From Salidesulfovibrio onnuriiensis (GTDB taxonomy: Bacteria; Desulfobacterota; Desulfovibrionia; Desulfovibrionales; Desulfovibrionaceae): a stretch of 64,000 nt of DNA. Shown here in pieces: positions 52,132 through 60,898 of the stretch (position 1 is the first letter of the stretch; every line of letters begins with the position of its first letter). The stretch spans positions 3,351,501-3,415,500 of the forward strand of contig NZ_CP040751.1 in assembly GCF_008001235.1 (NCBI RefSeq), given 5' to 3'. A program made the position numbers and the translations under genes. Below the pieces are notes generated by a model. The model did not search any database, was not told where the DNA came from, and saw only the letters and a program-made list of their open reading frames with translations.

Positions 52132-53376
52132 CTAATCGAAATCAGCCAGCAAAGAGCTGACCTGGATGCCCGCGACCTCGGGGGTGTCGTTGTATCGCTG
52201 ACGGATACGGAACAGAGCCTGATGGAGCTGGTCCGAGGAAATGCCGTTGCGCAGGGCGGTGTGGGCCTCGATATAGGCGGCGATGCTGTCGCAGACCTTG
52301 AGCAGTTCACCGTCCTTGGGATCCAGGGAATCCAGGTTGCACTCCCCGGCAAGATCCTCTGAAAGCACCTCCTCCACCACGCCGTCGCGCATGATGGTGG
52401 CCTTGAACTCGGACCCCACTTCCAGGCCCAGGAAATAGGCCATGCGCTCGGCGATGTCCTCGTAGCCGCCCTGACGCAGGGGGGCCAGCACCACCCGTTC
52501 CAGTTCGCGCTCCTCGTACTCCCGGATCAGGTCCCCGATCTCCTGGGAGGCGCTCTTCACCGGCGAAATGATGTCGCGGGTCAGGAGCTCGGGCAGGTCA
52601 TGGATGAGCCCGGAAAAAAAGTTGTTCTGCATGCGGGCGCGGCAGGCCCCCACCTCCATGCTGAAAAACCAGGAATAGGCGGCCACGATGTACATGTGGC
52701 CCAGCACCGAGGTCTCGGGCACGCGCGGTGTCTGGGACCAGCGCTTCTGAAACCGGAGCCGTCCGCACATGCGCGCGAACTGGCCCAGCACCGTACCCTC
52801 GTCCAGCAGCTCGGCGACCCCCTTGATGTCGGTCAGGGCACCCAGGCGATCCACAAAACTCTGCTCGATCTCCTGGAGCTCGTGATCCATGCTGTTGATG
52901 GTCTTGAGCAGCTTGAATTCCGAATAGCTGGCGTAAAGATGGGCCGCCTGCAGGATGCGCCGGGCCAGGCCCTTTTCCTCGGGCTCCATGAGATAGGAGG
53001 TAAGCCGCTTGGTGAAGTCGGGCCCCAGGGGCATGATGCGCGGCGTGAGCTGGCCGATGACCCATCGGGTCAGGCGCTGGTAGTCCTCGCGGTTCTCCTT
53101 GATGCGGTAGAAGACCGGAGGCTTGATGTCGGTGATGATCAGCCTGTAGAGGTAGTCGAACAGACCTCCCTCCACCACGGATTCACCCAGGGCGCGCTTG
53201 CGGGCCACATCCATGTCCCGCGAATTGAGCACGAACAGGATCCAGGCCACGAGCATCTTGTGGGCCTGCTTGTCCACCTCCACCAGTTCCATGGGCCGCA
53301 GCTTGTCGTTCCAGCGTTTCATGAACGCGCCGGTAAAGACAAGCTCCAGAAGACTCTTGCGGATAATGACGGACAT
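52132..53376 (-). CDS. HD-domain protein (YfbR-like phosphohydrolase fold)
   Basis: The 414-residue protein has a helical HD domain with the metal-ligand pairs HMYIVAAYS (first His) and GLIHDLPELLTRD (His-Asp), the pattern of YfbR-type or related nucleotidases. About 200 residues before it and 130 after are uncharacterised, so the substrate is unknown. GAGTCGCC precedes the ATG. It lies 79 bases downstream of the RimK-like ligase on the same strand and could be the last gene of that operon, although no shared function is evident. Confidence 0.78.
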   Translation of the reverse strand: MSVIIRKSLLELVFTGAFMKRWNDKLRPMELVEVDKQAHKMLVAWILFVLNSRDMDVARKRALGESVVEGGLFDYLYRLIITDIKPPVFYRIKENREDYQRLTRWVIGQLTPRIMPLGPDFTKRLTSYLMEPEEKGLARRILQAAHLYASYSEFKLLKTINSMDHELQEIEQSFVDRLGALTDIKGVAELLDEGTVLGQFARMCGRLRFQKRWSQTPRVPETSVLGHMYIVAAYSWFFSMEVGACRARMQNNFFSGLIHDLPELLTRDIISPVKSASQEIGDLIREYEERELERVVLAPLRQGGYEDIAERMAYFLGLEVGSEFKATIMRDGVVEEVLSEDLAGECNLDSLDPKDGELLKVCDSIAAYIEAHTALRNGISSDQLHQALFRIRQRYNDTPEVAGIQVSSLLADFD

Positions 53377-53455
53377 GGCGACTCCGGGTTCGATTCAATG
53401 ACTGGGCCAAAGAGTGCCGAAAATACAGCGGAAAGGCAATGCGCAATCGCGCGGG

Positions 53456-54403
53456 CTAGCCACGGCGGAAGTTGGCCACGGAAAAGGCCACCCGTTCCTC
53501 CACGGAATCACGTCCGGGTTCCAAAGTTTCAATCAGCTCCAGGCGGGGCCTCAGGCCCTGGCCGTTGGCCATCTGAATGGCCAGGCCCGGCCGGGCGTTG
53601 AGCTCCAGCAGCAGCGGGCCCCGGCTGGCGTCCAGCACCAGGTCCACGCCCAGGTACCCCAGGCCGGTCATTTCGTGGCACCGGGAGGCAAGGTGCAGAA
53701 AATCCTGCCAGTCGGGAATGACCAACTCGCGCAGTTCGCGCCCGGTATCCGGGTGGTGATCCACGGGCAGGCTGTGCTGGGTGGCCAGAAGCGCCCTGCC
53801 CGTGCCGATGTCCACACCCACGCCCACGGCGCCCTGATGCAGGTTTGCCTTGCCGTCCGAGGCGGCAGTGGAAAGCCGGGCCATGGCCATGACCGGGTAG
53901 CCCTTGTAGACGATGACGCGGATGTCGGGCACGCCCTGGAAGGTGAACCCGTCAAACACGTCCGAAAAATCAATTTTCTCTTCCAGCATGGCCACGTCGG
54001 GATTGCCCCCGAGGCTGAACAGGCCGCTCAGGGTATTGGAGACGTGGCGGTGCAGCCCGACCTCCCCGATGCGCTCGCCGCTGGACTTAATGAACCGGTC
54101 GCCGTCCCGCCCGGAGATCACCAGGATACCCTTGCCGCCGCTGCCCTTGGCAGGCTTGACCACAAAGCTTTCCTGCCCCTCCAGGAAGGGGATCAGCTGC
54201 CGGACGTGCCGCTGGACGCTGACCACGCCGAGCAGCCGGGGCGCGGCAATGCCCGCCTCCTCGGCCAGCTTCTTGGTCTTGAGCTTGTCGTCCACCAGCG
54301 AATACAGGTGCCGGGGGTTGTTTTCGGCAATGAAGCGGACATTGCGCATGTTCATGCCCACAACGCCCTTGCTCCTGAGCTGGGAGGGAAGAATGAAGCG
54401 CAC
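53456..54403 (-). CDS. RimK-like ATP-grasp alpha-L-glutamate ligase-type protein
   Basis: The 315-residue protein is an ATP-grasp enzyme. Its nucleotide-binding region is VVKPAKGSGGKGILVI, and the metal-binding end is DLVLDASRGPLLLELNARPGLA. It matches the RimK-related ligase family whose members join an acidic amino acid to a substrate through an acyl phosphate. The natural substrate is unknown in this subfamily. The gene starts seven bases after the 7TM gene and is always found with the same two partners in other bacteria (7TM inactive transglutaminase and retropepsin lipoprotein), suggesting one pathway at the envelope. Confidence 0.85.
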   Translation of the reverse strand: MRFILPSQLRSKGVVGMNMRNVRFIAENNPRHLYSLVDDKLKTKKLAEEAGIAAPRLLGVVSVQRHVRQLIPFLEGQESFVVKPAKGSGGKGILVISGRDGDRFIKSSGERIGEVGLHRHVSNTLSGLFSLGGNPDVAMLEEKIDFSDVFDGFTFQGVPDIRVIVYKGYPVMAMARLSTAASDGKANLHQGAVGVGVDIGTGRALLATQHSLPVDHHPDTGRELRELVIPDWQDFLHLASRCHEMTGLGYLGVDLVLDASRGPLLLELNARPGLAIQMANGQGLRPRLELIETLEPGRDSVEERVAFSVANFRRG

Positions 54404-54409
54404 GATCCG

Positions 54410-55948
54410 CTACTCCCTGCCCAGGGGCTCGAAACGGCGCAGTTCGCTGAGACGGAACCCGGTATAACTGCCGATCATGAGGATGGCCGCCAGGACCACC
54501 AGCAGCAGCTCGGGGAAGGAATAGGCCAGATGGCCCACCAGGCGGCTGGAAAGCAGCAGGTAGATCAGGCTGGAGGTCAGCAGGGAGCCGCCCCCCTGGA
54601 TGAAGACCTCCTTGAAGCCCTCCTCCTCCCAGAGAATGGACATGCGTTCAATGGTCCAGGAAATGATGATCATGGGGAAGAAGGTCACCAGCAGCCCGAT
54701 ATCGCTGCCCATCTTGTGGCTGATGACCGAGATGGCCAGATAGATGATGATCACGAACACGAGCACCGCGGAGATGCGCGGCACCAGCAGCAGGTTGAGC
54801 TGGTTCAAGTACGAGCGCAGCACCAGCCCCAGGCCCACGATAAGCACGAACAGAGCCAGCCCGATAAAGAGGGAAGTCTGCAGGAAGGTCAGGGCGATGA
54901 GGATGGGCAGAAAGGTGCCCGAGGTCCTGATGCCCACTAGGTTGCGCATGATCGCCACCACCAGGGCACCAAAGGGAATGAGCAGCAGAAGCTTGAAGGA
55001 GGTCTGGGCGTGCACCGGCAAGGTGTAGATGGAAAAATCCACCAAGGGCGTCTTGCCCAGCTCGGACTCGATGGCCACCTTGTTGGCCATGACCGAGTTC
55101 TCCACCGAGGCGAACGAAACCTTGGAGTTGGTGCCGCCCATCACTTCCAGCAGGGATTCGTTGTTGCGCTGCCAGATCAGGAAGGCGTTGGAATCCACCA
55201 CCACCAGCTCCCGGGGATCCAGCATGAACCAGGTATTCCCGGCCAGGACCTCAAGGTAGCTCTTGAGCGAATTGTGGCCCGTCTCGTTCAGAAACACCCC
55301 CCGGACCACGCGGGAGGTCACTCCGGCGCGGCGCAGCAGGGAGCGCGCCAGTTCGAGGGAGCCGCCGAAAGTATCCTTCATTTCCAGCAGGCTGGAGGCG
55401 CTGGTGTTGTTTTCCGGCAGGTTGAGCTGGAACAGAAGCTCGCGGGCCAGGGACACGGGATCCTCAGACCCCTTTGCCCGGACGTCCATGAGCAGCGAAT
55501 CGGCCAGCTGTTTCGCCGACCCGCTCAGGGGCACCACCTTGGGCGGGGCCTCGTTCAGCTTGGCTTCCCGGCCCTTGCCCGTTTCCAGACGGTAGACGTT
55601 GAGCCGCTGATAGATTTTCTGGGGGCCCTGTGCATGGTCCTTGGACCAGACGCCACGCCGCACTCCGTCCTGTTCCTCCACCCGGTAGGCGTAGTCCGCG
55701 TTTTCATCCACCACGTCCACGACCACCAGGTCGTTGAGATTGTCCGGCAGGTTCACGGAGACCTCAACGGGGCCTCCCTGGGCCAGGAAGGATATTTCCG
55801 CCTCCACGGTCCAGACCGTCTGGCGTTCGGAAGGCGAAAGCGCAAAGCCAAGGAAGAGCACCTTGTAGAGGGTGACTCCCAATCCCAGGCAGAGCAGTAC
55901 GCCCACCAGTATCATGAGTTGTCTTTTATTGCTTTTCATTACTGTCAT
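54410..55948 (-). CDS. Inactive-transglutaminase domain fused to seven membrane helices
   Basis: The product is about 512 residues. A membrane anchor at about 10-33 is followed by a periplasmic region with the transglutaminase fold (LARSLLRRAGVTSRVVRGV near residue 200), in which the catalytic Cys is not evident, then seven C-terminal membrane helices beginning near residue 310. The architecture is that of 'inactive transglutaminase fused to 7TM' proteins, which accompany RimK-like ligases. The lost catalytic residue suggests a peptide- or protein-binding role. Its start overlaps the retropepsin gene by 23 bases and the ligase follows after six bases, so translation is coupled. A start at 55939 is possible. 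Confidence 0.85.
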   Translation of the reverse strand: MTVMKSNKRQLMILVGVLLCLGLGVTLYKVLFLGFALSPSERQTVWTVEAEISFLAQGGPVEVSVNLPDNLNDLVVVDVVDENADYAYRVEEQDGVRRGVWSKDHAQGPQKIYQRLNVYRLETGKGREAKLNEAPPKVVPLSGSAKQLADSLLMDVRAKGSEDPVSLARELLFQLNLPENNTSASSLLEMKDTFGGSLELARSLLRRAGVTSRVVRGVFLNETGHNSLKSYLEVLAGNTWFMLDPRELVVVDSNAFLIWQRNNESLLEVMGGTNSKVSFASVENSVMANKVAIESELGKTPLVDFSIYTLPVHAQTSFKLLLLIPFGALVVAIMRNLVGIRTSGTFLPILIALTFLQTSLFIGLALFVLIVGLGLVLRSYLNQLNLLLVPRISAVLVFVIIIYLAISVISHKMGSDIGLLVTFFPMIIISWTIERMSILWEEEGFKEVFIQGGGSLLTSSLIYLLLSSRLVGHLAYSFPELLLVVLAAILMIGSYTGFRLSELRRFEPLGRE

Positions 55949-56639
55949 TCAGGGGAGAGGTTATGTATTCCCGGGTCACGTCCACCACGGCCCTGCCATG
56001 CAGCAGGGAGCGGCCGATGAGTACGGGCATTTTGAAGTCGGAACGATCCGTGAGGGAAAATTCAGTGGTGCATTTTTGCGAGCCCAACTGGACCTGCAGT
56101 TCCACCACATAGCGCCGCTGGCCGTCGCCCTCGTGCTGCTTGATGCGCACCGTGCGTTTCAGGGGACGCTCCAGCACCACGGCCTTTCCGGAAGCCGGGT
56201 CGGTAATGGTGAACCGAAGCCAGTCCTCACCGTCCCGCTCATACTGCTGGAGGTCGGTGGCGTCGATGGACGAGGTGGTTGCCCCGGTATCGATCCGCGC
56301 GGGAAGCTTCATCTTCAACTGGTCGAAGTAGACGTATTCCTTCTGACCGATGATCAGCAGGTTCTCGAACTTGACCTTGGGCTCGGCGGCCTTGCGCGCG
56401 GCAAACTTCTTCTTGAATTCCTTGCGCAGTTTTTTTTCCAGTTTCTTCCGTTCCTCGGCACAGACGTCGAAGGGATCCCCTTCACAGGCCCCGGTGCAGT
56501 TGCCGTCCCCGTACCATTCCAGCAGGGGCGGAGCCGTCTGCGGCCCGTACACGGGGTCGAAGGAAGGCTGATTCTTGGGGGTACAGGCGGCACAAACCAC
56601 CATGGCCAGGCACAAAGCCACACATAAAAAAACTCTCAT
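55926..56639 (-). CDS. RimB-like retropepsin (putative ATP-dependent zinc protease family) lipoprotein
   Basis: The second Met (56639) is six bases after GGAG and gives 237 residues. The signal peptide ends AMVVCAACTPK, so it is probably a lipoprotein. A helical Lys/Glu-rich spacer (EERKKLEKKLRKEFKKKF) leads to the retropepsin-like core with the catalytic Asp117 in ARIDTGATTSSIDA and a flap-like strand further on. The Zn_protease name (PF05618) is historical; the aspartate motif indicates an aspartyl peptidase. It heads the ligase operon and overlaps the 7TM gene by 23 bases. It may trim or recognise the peptide made by the RimK-like ligase. Confidence 0.82.
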   Translation of the reverse strand: MRVFLCVALCLAMVVCAACTPKNQPSFDPVYGPQTAPPLLEWYGDGNCTGACEGDPFDVCAEERKKLEKKLRKEFKKKFAARKAAEPKVKFENLLIIGQKEYVYFDQLKMKLPARIDTGATTSSIDATDLQQYERDGEDWLRFTITDPASGKAVVLERPLKRTVRIKQHEGDGQRRYVVELQVQLGSQKCTTEFSLTDRSDFKMPVLIGRSLLHGRAVVDVTREYITSPLNDSNEKQ

Positions 56640-56843
56640 CATCCACTCCAGCCGGAATCAACCGGCCTCTAAACCAAAGCCCCGGCCAAACGGCAGAGGC
56701 TGTATTTCAAGATCTTTTCCCAACCTAAAAGACGCATAATTCCGTAGCGCAGTTGGCCGGCAGACACAAGGGGCTGCATGAATTTGCACAGGAATAGGCA
56801 GAACGGGGCACAAGAATGCACAACCCGCCCAGACCCGCGAAAC

Positions 56844-58220
56844 TCATGAATTCCTTTTCTGCAGAAGGGCCACGGTCTCCACGTGGTGGGTATGGGGGAA
56901 CATGTCCACAGCCCGCGCACGGACCAGCGCATACGCATCCGACAGCCTGTTCACATCCCGTGCCAGAGTTGACGGATCGCAGGAAACCGCCACCACCTGA
57001 TCCGGACCCAGGCGCAAAATGGCCCGAACCACTTCGTCATGCATGCCGGATCTCGGGGGATCGCAGACAATGATATCCGGCCGGGGCATGTCCTCCAGGC
57101 CACGCAGGCCGCCCTCCAGGCTGCCCGCATGAAATTCGCAATTGTGAAAACTGTTCATCCGCGCATTGACCCGCGCGTCTTCCACGGACTCCTCGGAAAG
57201 CTCGAAGCCCTGGACCCGCCGGACGCCGGGGGCCAGGAACAGCCCTATCCCGCCCGCGCCGCAGTAGAGATCCAGCACGGCCGATTCCCCGGAAAAGGCT
57301 CCCATTTCCAACACGGCCCCGAACAGGGCGGAAGCGCCTTCCGTGTTGGTCTGGAAAAAGGAGTTGGGCGAAATGCGGTAGCGGACTTCCGTTTCGCCAC
57401 GGTTAAGACATTCCTCCACGTAGCCCTGCCCGGCCGTGTATTCCACACGCTCGCCAAAGGCCAGGGTGCGGCGGCTGCGGCGGCTGGAATGCACGAAGGA
57501 AGTGATGGACGGGATTTCCAGGCGCAGGCCGTCGCCCAGTTCCGCGGCGGTTTCGTGATGTCGCGCCTCGTCGGAGGTGATCAGATGCACCATGACCTGG
57601 TCCAGCGAGGTGTGACGGATGATGCAGTGCCGCCAATAGCCCCGGCCCGAGCGGGGATCGTATGCGGGAAGGCCGCTTTCCCGGCAGGCGCGGCGTACGG
57701 CGGCAAGGGCCGTCATGGTCGCCTCCGAGCACAAATGGCATTCCTCCAGGTCCAGGACATCGCCCTGCCCCTTCTGCCCGGGCAAAAGCCGCTTGCGCAG
57801 CCCGAGCCGGAGTTCCTCGCCCTCGAAGGCGAACTCCATCTTGTTGCGGTAATGGAAAACATGCGGCGAGCCGACCGGCTCCGACATTACGGGCTCCACC
57901 CGGCCGATGCGGCGCAGGGTATCCTCCACCTGCCGGGCCTTCTGGCGCAGCTGCTCGGCATAATCCAGGTCCTGCATGGCGCAACCGCCACACTCCCCGT
58001 AATGGGGACATACCGGCTGTACCTGGTGGGGCGACGGCCGCAGCGTCTGCATGGCCACGGCCTCGGCAAAGCGTTTCTTGGCCCTGGTCACCCGGGCCTG
58101 CACGCGCTGGCCGGGCAATGCGGCCTGCACAAATACGGCCATGCCGTCCACGCGGGCCACACCGGCTCCGCCGAACGCCAAGGATTCAATGTCACATTCG
58201 ATGATGTCGTCTTTCTGCAT
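56844..58220 (-). CDS. rlmD: 23S rRNA (uracil-C5)-methyltransferase, RlmD/RumA family
   Basis: The 458-residue protein has an N-terminal TRAM domain (GGAGVARVDGMAVFVQ), a 4Fe-4S motif with Cys71, Cys77 and Cys80 (CPHYGECGGC) and a fourth Cys near 162, and a SAM-binding fold (VLDLYCGAGGIGLFLA). The catalytic Cys is in VSCDPSTLARD near residue 412, followed by DMFPHTHHVETVALL. This matches enzymes that methylate uridine in 23S rRNA (U1939 in E. coli RlmD) or close relatives such as RlmCD. GGAGCATTTCTCTATC precedes the ATG. It is divergent from the small gene at 58307. Confidence 0.92.
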   Translation of the reverse strand: MQKDDIIECDIESLAFGGAGVARVDGMAVFVQAALPGQRVQARVTRAKKRFAEAVAMQTLRPSPHQVQPVCPHYGECGGCAMQDLDYAEQLRQKARQVEDTLRRIGRVEPVMSEPVGSPHVFHYRNKMEFAFEGEELRLGLRKRLLPGQKGQGDVLDLEECHLCSEATMTALAAVRRACRESGLPAYDPRSGRGYWRHCIIRHTSLDQVMVHLITSDEARHHETAAELGDGLRLEIPSITSFVHSSRRSRRTLAFGERVEYTAGQGYVEECLNRGETEVRYRISPNSFFQTNTEGASALFGAVLEMGAFSGESAVLDLYCGAGGIGLFLAPGVRRVQGFELSEESVEDARVNARMNSFHNCEFHAGSLEGGLRGLEDMPRPDIIVCDPPRSGMHDEVVRAILRLGPDQVVAVSCDPSTLARDVNRLSDAYALVRARAVDMFPHTHHVETVALLQKRNS

Positions 58221-58247
58221 GATAGAGAAATGCTCCTGAGGCCGTGT

Positions 58248-58277
58248 TTGACAGGTTTCCTCGGTCCTGTCTATCCT
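58248..58277 (+). promoter_or_regulatory. Promoter candidate for the 94-residue protein gene
   Basis: TTGACA (58248-58253) and TATCCT (58272-58277) are spaced 18 bases. The predicted start point is about 58284, so an ATG at 58286 would be leaderless while the ATG at 58307 has a 20-base leader with AAGG. Confidence 0.45.
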
Positions 58278-58306
58278 CCCGATTCATGATCAACAAGGCC
58301 ACCGCC

Positions 58307-58591
58307 ATGGAAGCCGTACTGGAGCGGCTCAAGGCCCTGCCCCCGGGCCAGGCCATCGACCTGCGCACCTACAAGCGCAACCGCTCGGTGGTCATCAAGC
58401 GCACGGGCGAGGACGAATTCCTGATCATCCAGGACGGCTACGAGCAGGCCCGCTACACCGAACCGTTCAAGAGGATGCGCAAGCTGCTCAAGGCGCTGTT
58501 CAAGAAGGAATTTCCGAGGTCGACCAAGATCAGGCTCTACAACCTGGGAGAGGTGGAGGTGGGTGAGGCGGTACAGCGAAAGAAAATATGA
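58307..58591 (+). CDS. Small conserved-looking protein of unknown function
   Basis: The ATG at 58307 is preferred because AAGG lies eight bases before it, giving 94 residues. An ATG at 58286 would be essentially leaderless. The product starts MEAVLERLKALPPGQAIDLRTYKRNRSVVIKR and is basic, with a helical C-terminal half (RMRKLLKALFKKEFPRS). There is no signal peptide, membrane segment or cysteine. I recognise no family. It may be a nucleic-acid- or ribosome-associated protein by charge alone, which is weak evidence. It is followed by a bidirectional terminator. Confidence 0.55.
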   Translation: MEAVLERLKALPPGQAIDLRTYKRNRSVVIKRTGEDEFLIIQDGYEQARYTEPFKRMRKLLKALFKKEFPRSTKIRLYNLGEVEVGEAVQRKKI

Positions 58592-58666
58592 ATCATACAT
58601 TCCGTGCCCTCCGGGTAACTTCACAAGTATGTCTTACCTATGCTGTCGCCCGGAGGACGCAAATAC

Positions 58667-58700
58667 AAAAAGCCTTCAGGGCAAAACCTGAAGGCTTTTT
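58667..58700. terminator. Bidirectional terminator between the small gene and the DUF3108 gene
   Basis: AAAAAGCCTTCAGG (58667-58680) with CCTGAAGGCTTTTT (58687-58700), giving T-runs in both directions. Confidence 0.85.
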
Positions 58701-58730
58701 AATTTTCACTTACGCGCAAACGCTCTCACG

Positions 58731-59504
58731 TCACTTCTGCGCGACCTCCGCAGCCCGACCGGCCTTGTAATCAACCAGCTCCATGGTGAAATGGCCGACA
58801 ACCACCTTTGACTTCACCTTCACCGGGATCCGCCGCGCATCCGCCGAAAACCAGACAATGAGCTCGGCATCGTCCGACTTCTTGAACACGCCGGAAAGAT
58901 GCTTCACGTTGAGCCGCACCCGAAAACAGGGAATCTCGCCCATGGGGGTTTCCACGGTTTCCGTGTCCTCCACGTACGCCTCGCCCAGCACGCTGATCTT
59001 GCCGTCGGTCACCGGGCCGGAAAAGCGCATGGTCTTGTAAAGGATATGCTTGCGGAACTGGAAAAGGATGGACAGCGGGTCAAAGACCTGCTCCGGCTGG
59101 TCCAGGGTATGTTTGAGCTCGCCGCGCACGTACCGGTAGCTCCTGTTCTCGTCCCAGTCGAACTTGAGCTCCACATCCTTTTCGTACGTGCCTTCGCGCT
59201 GTTTCTTCAGGTAAAGCAGAGAACGGTTCACGTCCGCGTCGGTCCAGGACTCGATGCGGTCGCGCACCTTGTAGAAATTATCCACAAACGGCGTGCTCCG
59301 GGCCTCGGCCAGAAAACCGAGCGCGGGCACGCCCTCCCTTTCCTCTTCGGGCAGCACGGTCAGCGTGGCCGACCCGGCATGCACCACGGTCCAGTATATT
59401 TCATAGCTGAGGGTTTCGCCGGGGGCGAACGGCATGGAACCGGCAGTTGCGGGCCGGGCTCCGAGCAGCACCAAGGCCATGAGCATGAATATGATTCTTT
59501 TCAT
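58731..59504 (-). CDS. Exported DUF3108 domain-containing protein
   Basis: The 257-residue protein starts with a signal peptide (MKRIIFMLMALVLLGARPATAG). The mature part matches DUF3108, beginning FAPGETLSYEIYWTVVHAGSATLTV and continuing with a beta-rich lipocalin-like body and the block DPLSILFQFRKHIL. This family is predicted to be periplasmic and linked to envelope biogenesis in some species, with no proven activity. A bidirectional terminator lies after its stop. The promoter is probably in the AT-rich gap at 59505-59560. Confidence 0.88.
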   Translation of the reverse strand: MKRIIFMLMALVLLGARPATAGSMPFAPGETLSYEIYWTVVHAGSATLTVLPEEEREGVPALGFLAEARSTPFVDNFYKVRDRIESWTDADVNRSLLYLKKQREGTYEKDVELKFDWDENRSYRYVRGELKHTLDQPEQVFDPLSILFQFRKHILYKTMRFSGPVTDGKISVLGEAYVEDTETVETPMGEIPCFRVRLNVKHLSGVFKKSDDAELIVWFSADARRIPVKVKSKVVVGHFTMELVDYKAGRAAEVAQK

Positions 59505-59559
59505 ACGCCGATAGTGTGCACTACCCGTGCAAAGTCAAGTTTGTGCAAAGTCGGGACAC

Positions 59560-59597
59560 AAGAAGAAGGGAGCATCAGCTCCCTTCTTCTTGTTAAT
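59560..59597 (-). terminator. Terminator of the exported protein gene at 59608
   Basis: AAGAAGAAGGGAGC (59560-59573), ATCA loop, GCTCCCTTCTTCTT (59578-59591), T-rich on both sides. Confidence 0.75.
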
Positions 59598-59607
59598 TTA
59601 CAATTAG

Positions 59608-60111
59608 TTAGAACGGCTGATCACCGTTGATGGATGTTTGAGATAATCCAAGACGATTTCCATCCTTTTTATACAAGTGCTGCTTTGCAATGAGAGCTTT
59701 TCTGAGACGCTTGTCCGTTGAATTCCACTCTATAATAGCACTGCCATAAACAAATACATTCACGCTATCGGAAAGGTAGACATACCTTGTTGCGTGCGCT
59801 GGAAGCTTGAAGGAAGAAGAGCCTGGCCCGACAGTTATTGGAGAACTACCGCTATTGCCTGTTAAAACAGTACTGTAGGCGGAAATATTTTTACCATCGT
59901 GGTCGTAATACGTTACTTTGCAGTTCACCTCACCATCGGTGATATTGGTTACGAAAATACCATATTTAACGACATCAGTTGTCTGAAACCGGGCAAGGAT
60001 ACCGGTCGTAATCGCGCTTCCCTGAGCCATAAAATCATCACTGGCAGCTGACATCCCACACAGCAATACAACAAGCGCAATGGCCATAAAAATCGATCTC
60101 AAAAACTTCAT
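59608..60111 (-). CDS. Small exported protein of unknown function
   Basis: The 167-residue product begins with a signal peptide (MKFLRSIFMAIALVVLLCG, cleavage near SAASD). The mature region is polar, with a VTNITDGEVNCKVTYYDHDGKN stretch and a beta-rich pattern (PITVGPGSSSFKLPAHATRYVYLS), similar in feel to an Ig- or pilin-like secreted protein, but no family is identified. One Cys remains. AGGATGTAAATG is before the start. The gene lies alone between hairpins, and its composition is more AT-rich than its neighbours. Confidence 0.7.
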   Translation of the reverse strand: MKFLRSIFMAIALVVLLCGMSAASDDFMAQGSAITTGILARFQTTDVVKYGIFVTNITDGEVNCKVTYYDHDGKNISAYSTVLTGNSGSSPITVGPGSSSFKLPAHATRYVYLSDSVNVFVYGSAIIEWNSTDKRLRKALIAKQHLYKKDGNRLGLSQTSINGDQPF

Positions 60112-60337
60112 TTACATCCTCCGGAAACTGTTATTTTAAAATAAAACCATAATGCAGATCCATTTCAACCTCAATATAAAACAATAAATACACAATACCA
60201 CACGCACATCATCTCAACATGCATTAACGACAGGAAAGAGAAAACAAACACAGAACGGTGGACAAAGCCCCAGGGACAAGCTACAAAGAAAGCTAGGCAA
60301 CGTGTTGATTTCATTCCCATTGAAAGGAGACACCTCT

Positions 60338-60823
60338 ATGATGCTCAGAAAACGGGCCTGGGACATGATGCGCGACGAATTCGCCACGGTCCAGGAAGAC
60401 GCAAGCCTTGCCGAAGCCATCCGCGTCATGCGCGACTCCATGTCCGAATCCCCGGAAAACACGGCCGTGGTTGTCAAGAACAAGGCCGGAAAACTTGCGG
60501 GCGTCATCTCCATCTGGAGCATCCTCAAGGCCGTGGAAAAATCCGTGCTCAAGGATGAGAACCTCCGGCAGGTGGGAGAAACCGACTGGGATCAGGCCTT
60601 CAAGAACGCCTGCCTGATCTGCACCCAGCTGCGCCTGGACGAATACATCGAGCGCGACGTGCCCGTGGTCAAGCCCAACGACCCGGCCCTGCTGGTGCTG
60701 GATCACTTCCTCAAGCGCAAGCGGCACTGGGCCGTGGTGGAGGAAGGCGGCCGCACCATGGGCATCATCAACATCGCAGATCTTTACCGCGAAATGACGC
60801 GGGACATGATACAACTTTTCTAG
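60338..60823 (+). CDS. CBS-domain pair protein
   Basis: The ATG at 60338 follows AAAGGAGACACCTCT. The second adjacent ATG (60341) is also possible. The 161-residue protein is two CBS motifs: DEFATVQEDASLAEAIRVMRDS followed by PENTAVVVKNKAGKLAGVISIWSILKAVE, and RDVPVVKPNDPALLVLDHFLKRKRHWAVVEEGGRTMGIINIADLYREM. CBS pairs bind adenosyl nucleotides and regulate other proteins. There is no attached effector domain, so it may act in trans. It is monocistronic and ends in a hairpin. Confidence 0.85.
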   Translation: MMLRKRAWDMMRDEFATVQEDASLAEAIRVMRDSMSESPENTAVVVKNKAGKLAGVISIWSILKAVEKSVLKDENLRQVGETDWDQAFKNACLICTQLRLDEYIERDVPVVKPNDPALLVLDHFLKRKRHWAVVEEGGRTMGIINIADLYREMTRDMIQLF

Positions 60824-60846
60824 ATTCCCCCTAGAATCGAGAAAAA

Positions 60847-60885
60847 AAAGCCCCGCTTCTTCTGAAGAAGCGGGGCTTTGGTTTT
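60847..60885. terminator. Bidirectional terminator between the CBS-pair gene and the HD-GYP gene
   Basis: AAAGCCCCGCTTCTT (60847-60861) with AAGAAGCGGGGCTTT (60865-60879), then GGTTTT. An A-run before the stem gives a T-run on the minus strand for the HD-GYP gene. Confidence 0.8.
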
Positions 60886-60898
60886 CACATGGGAAACG

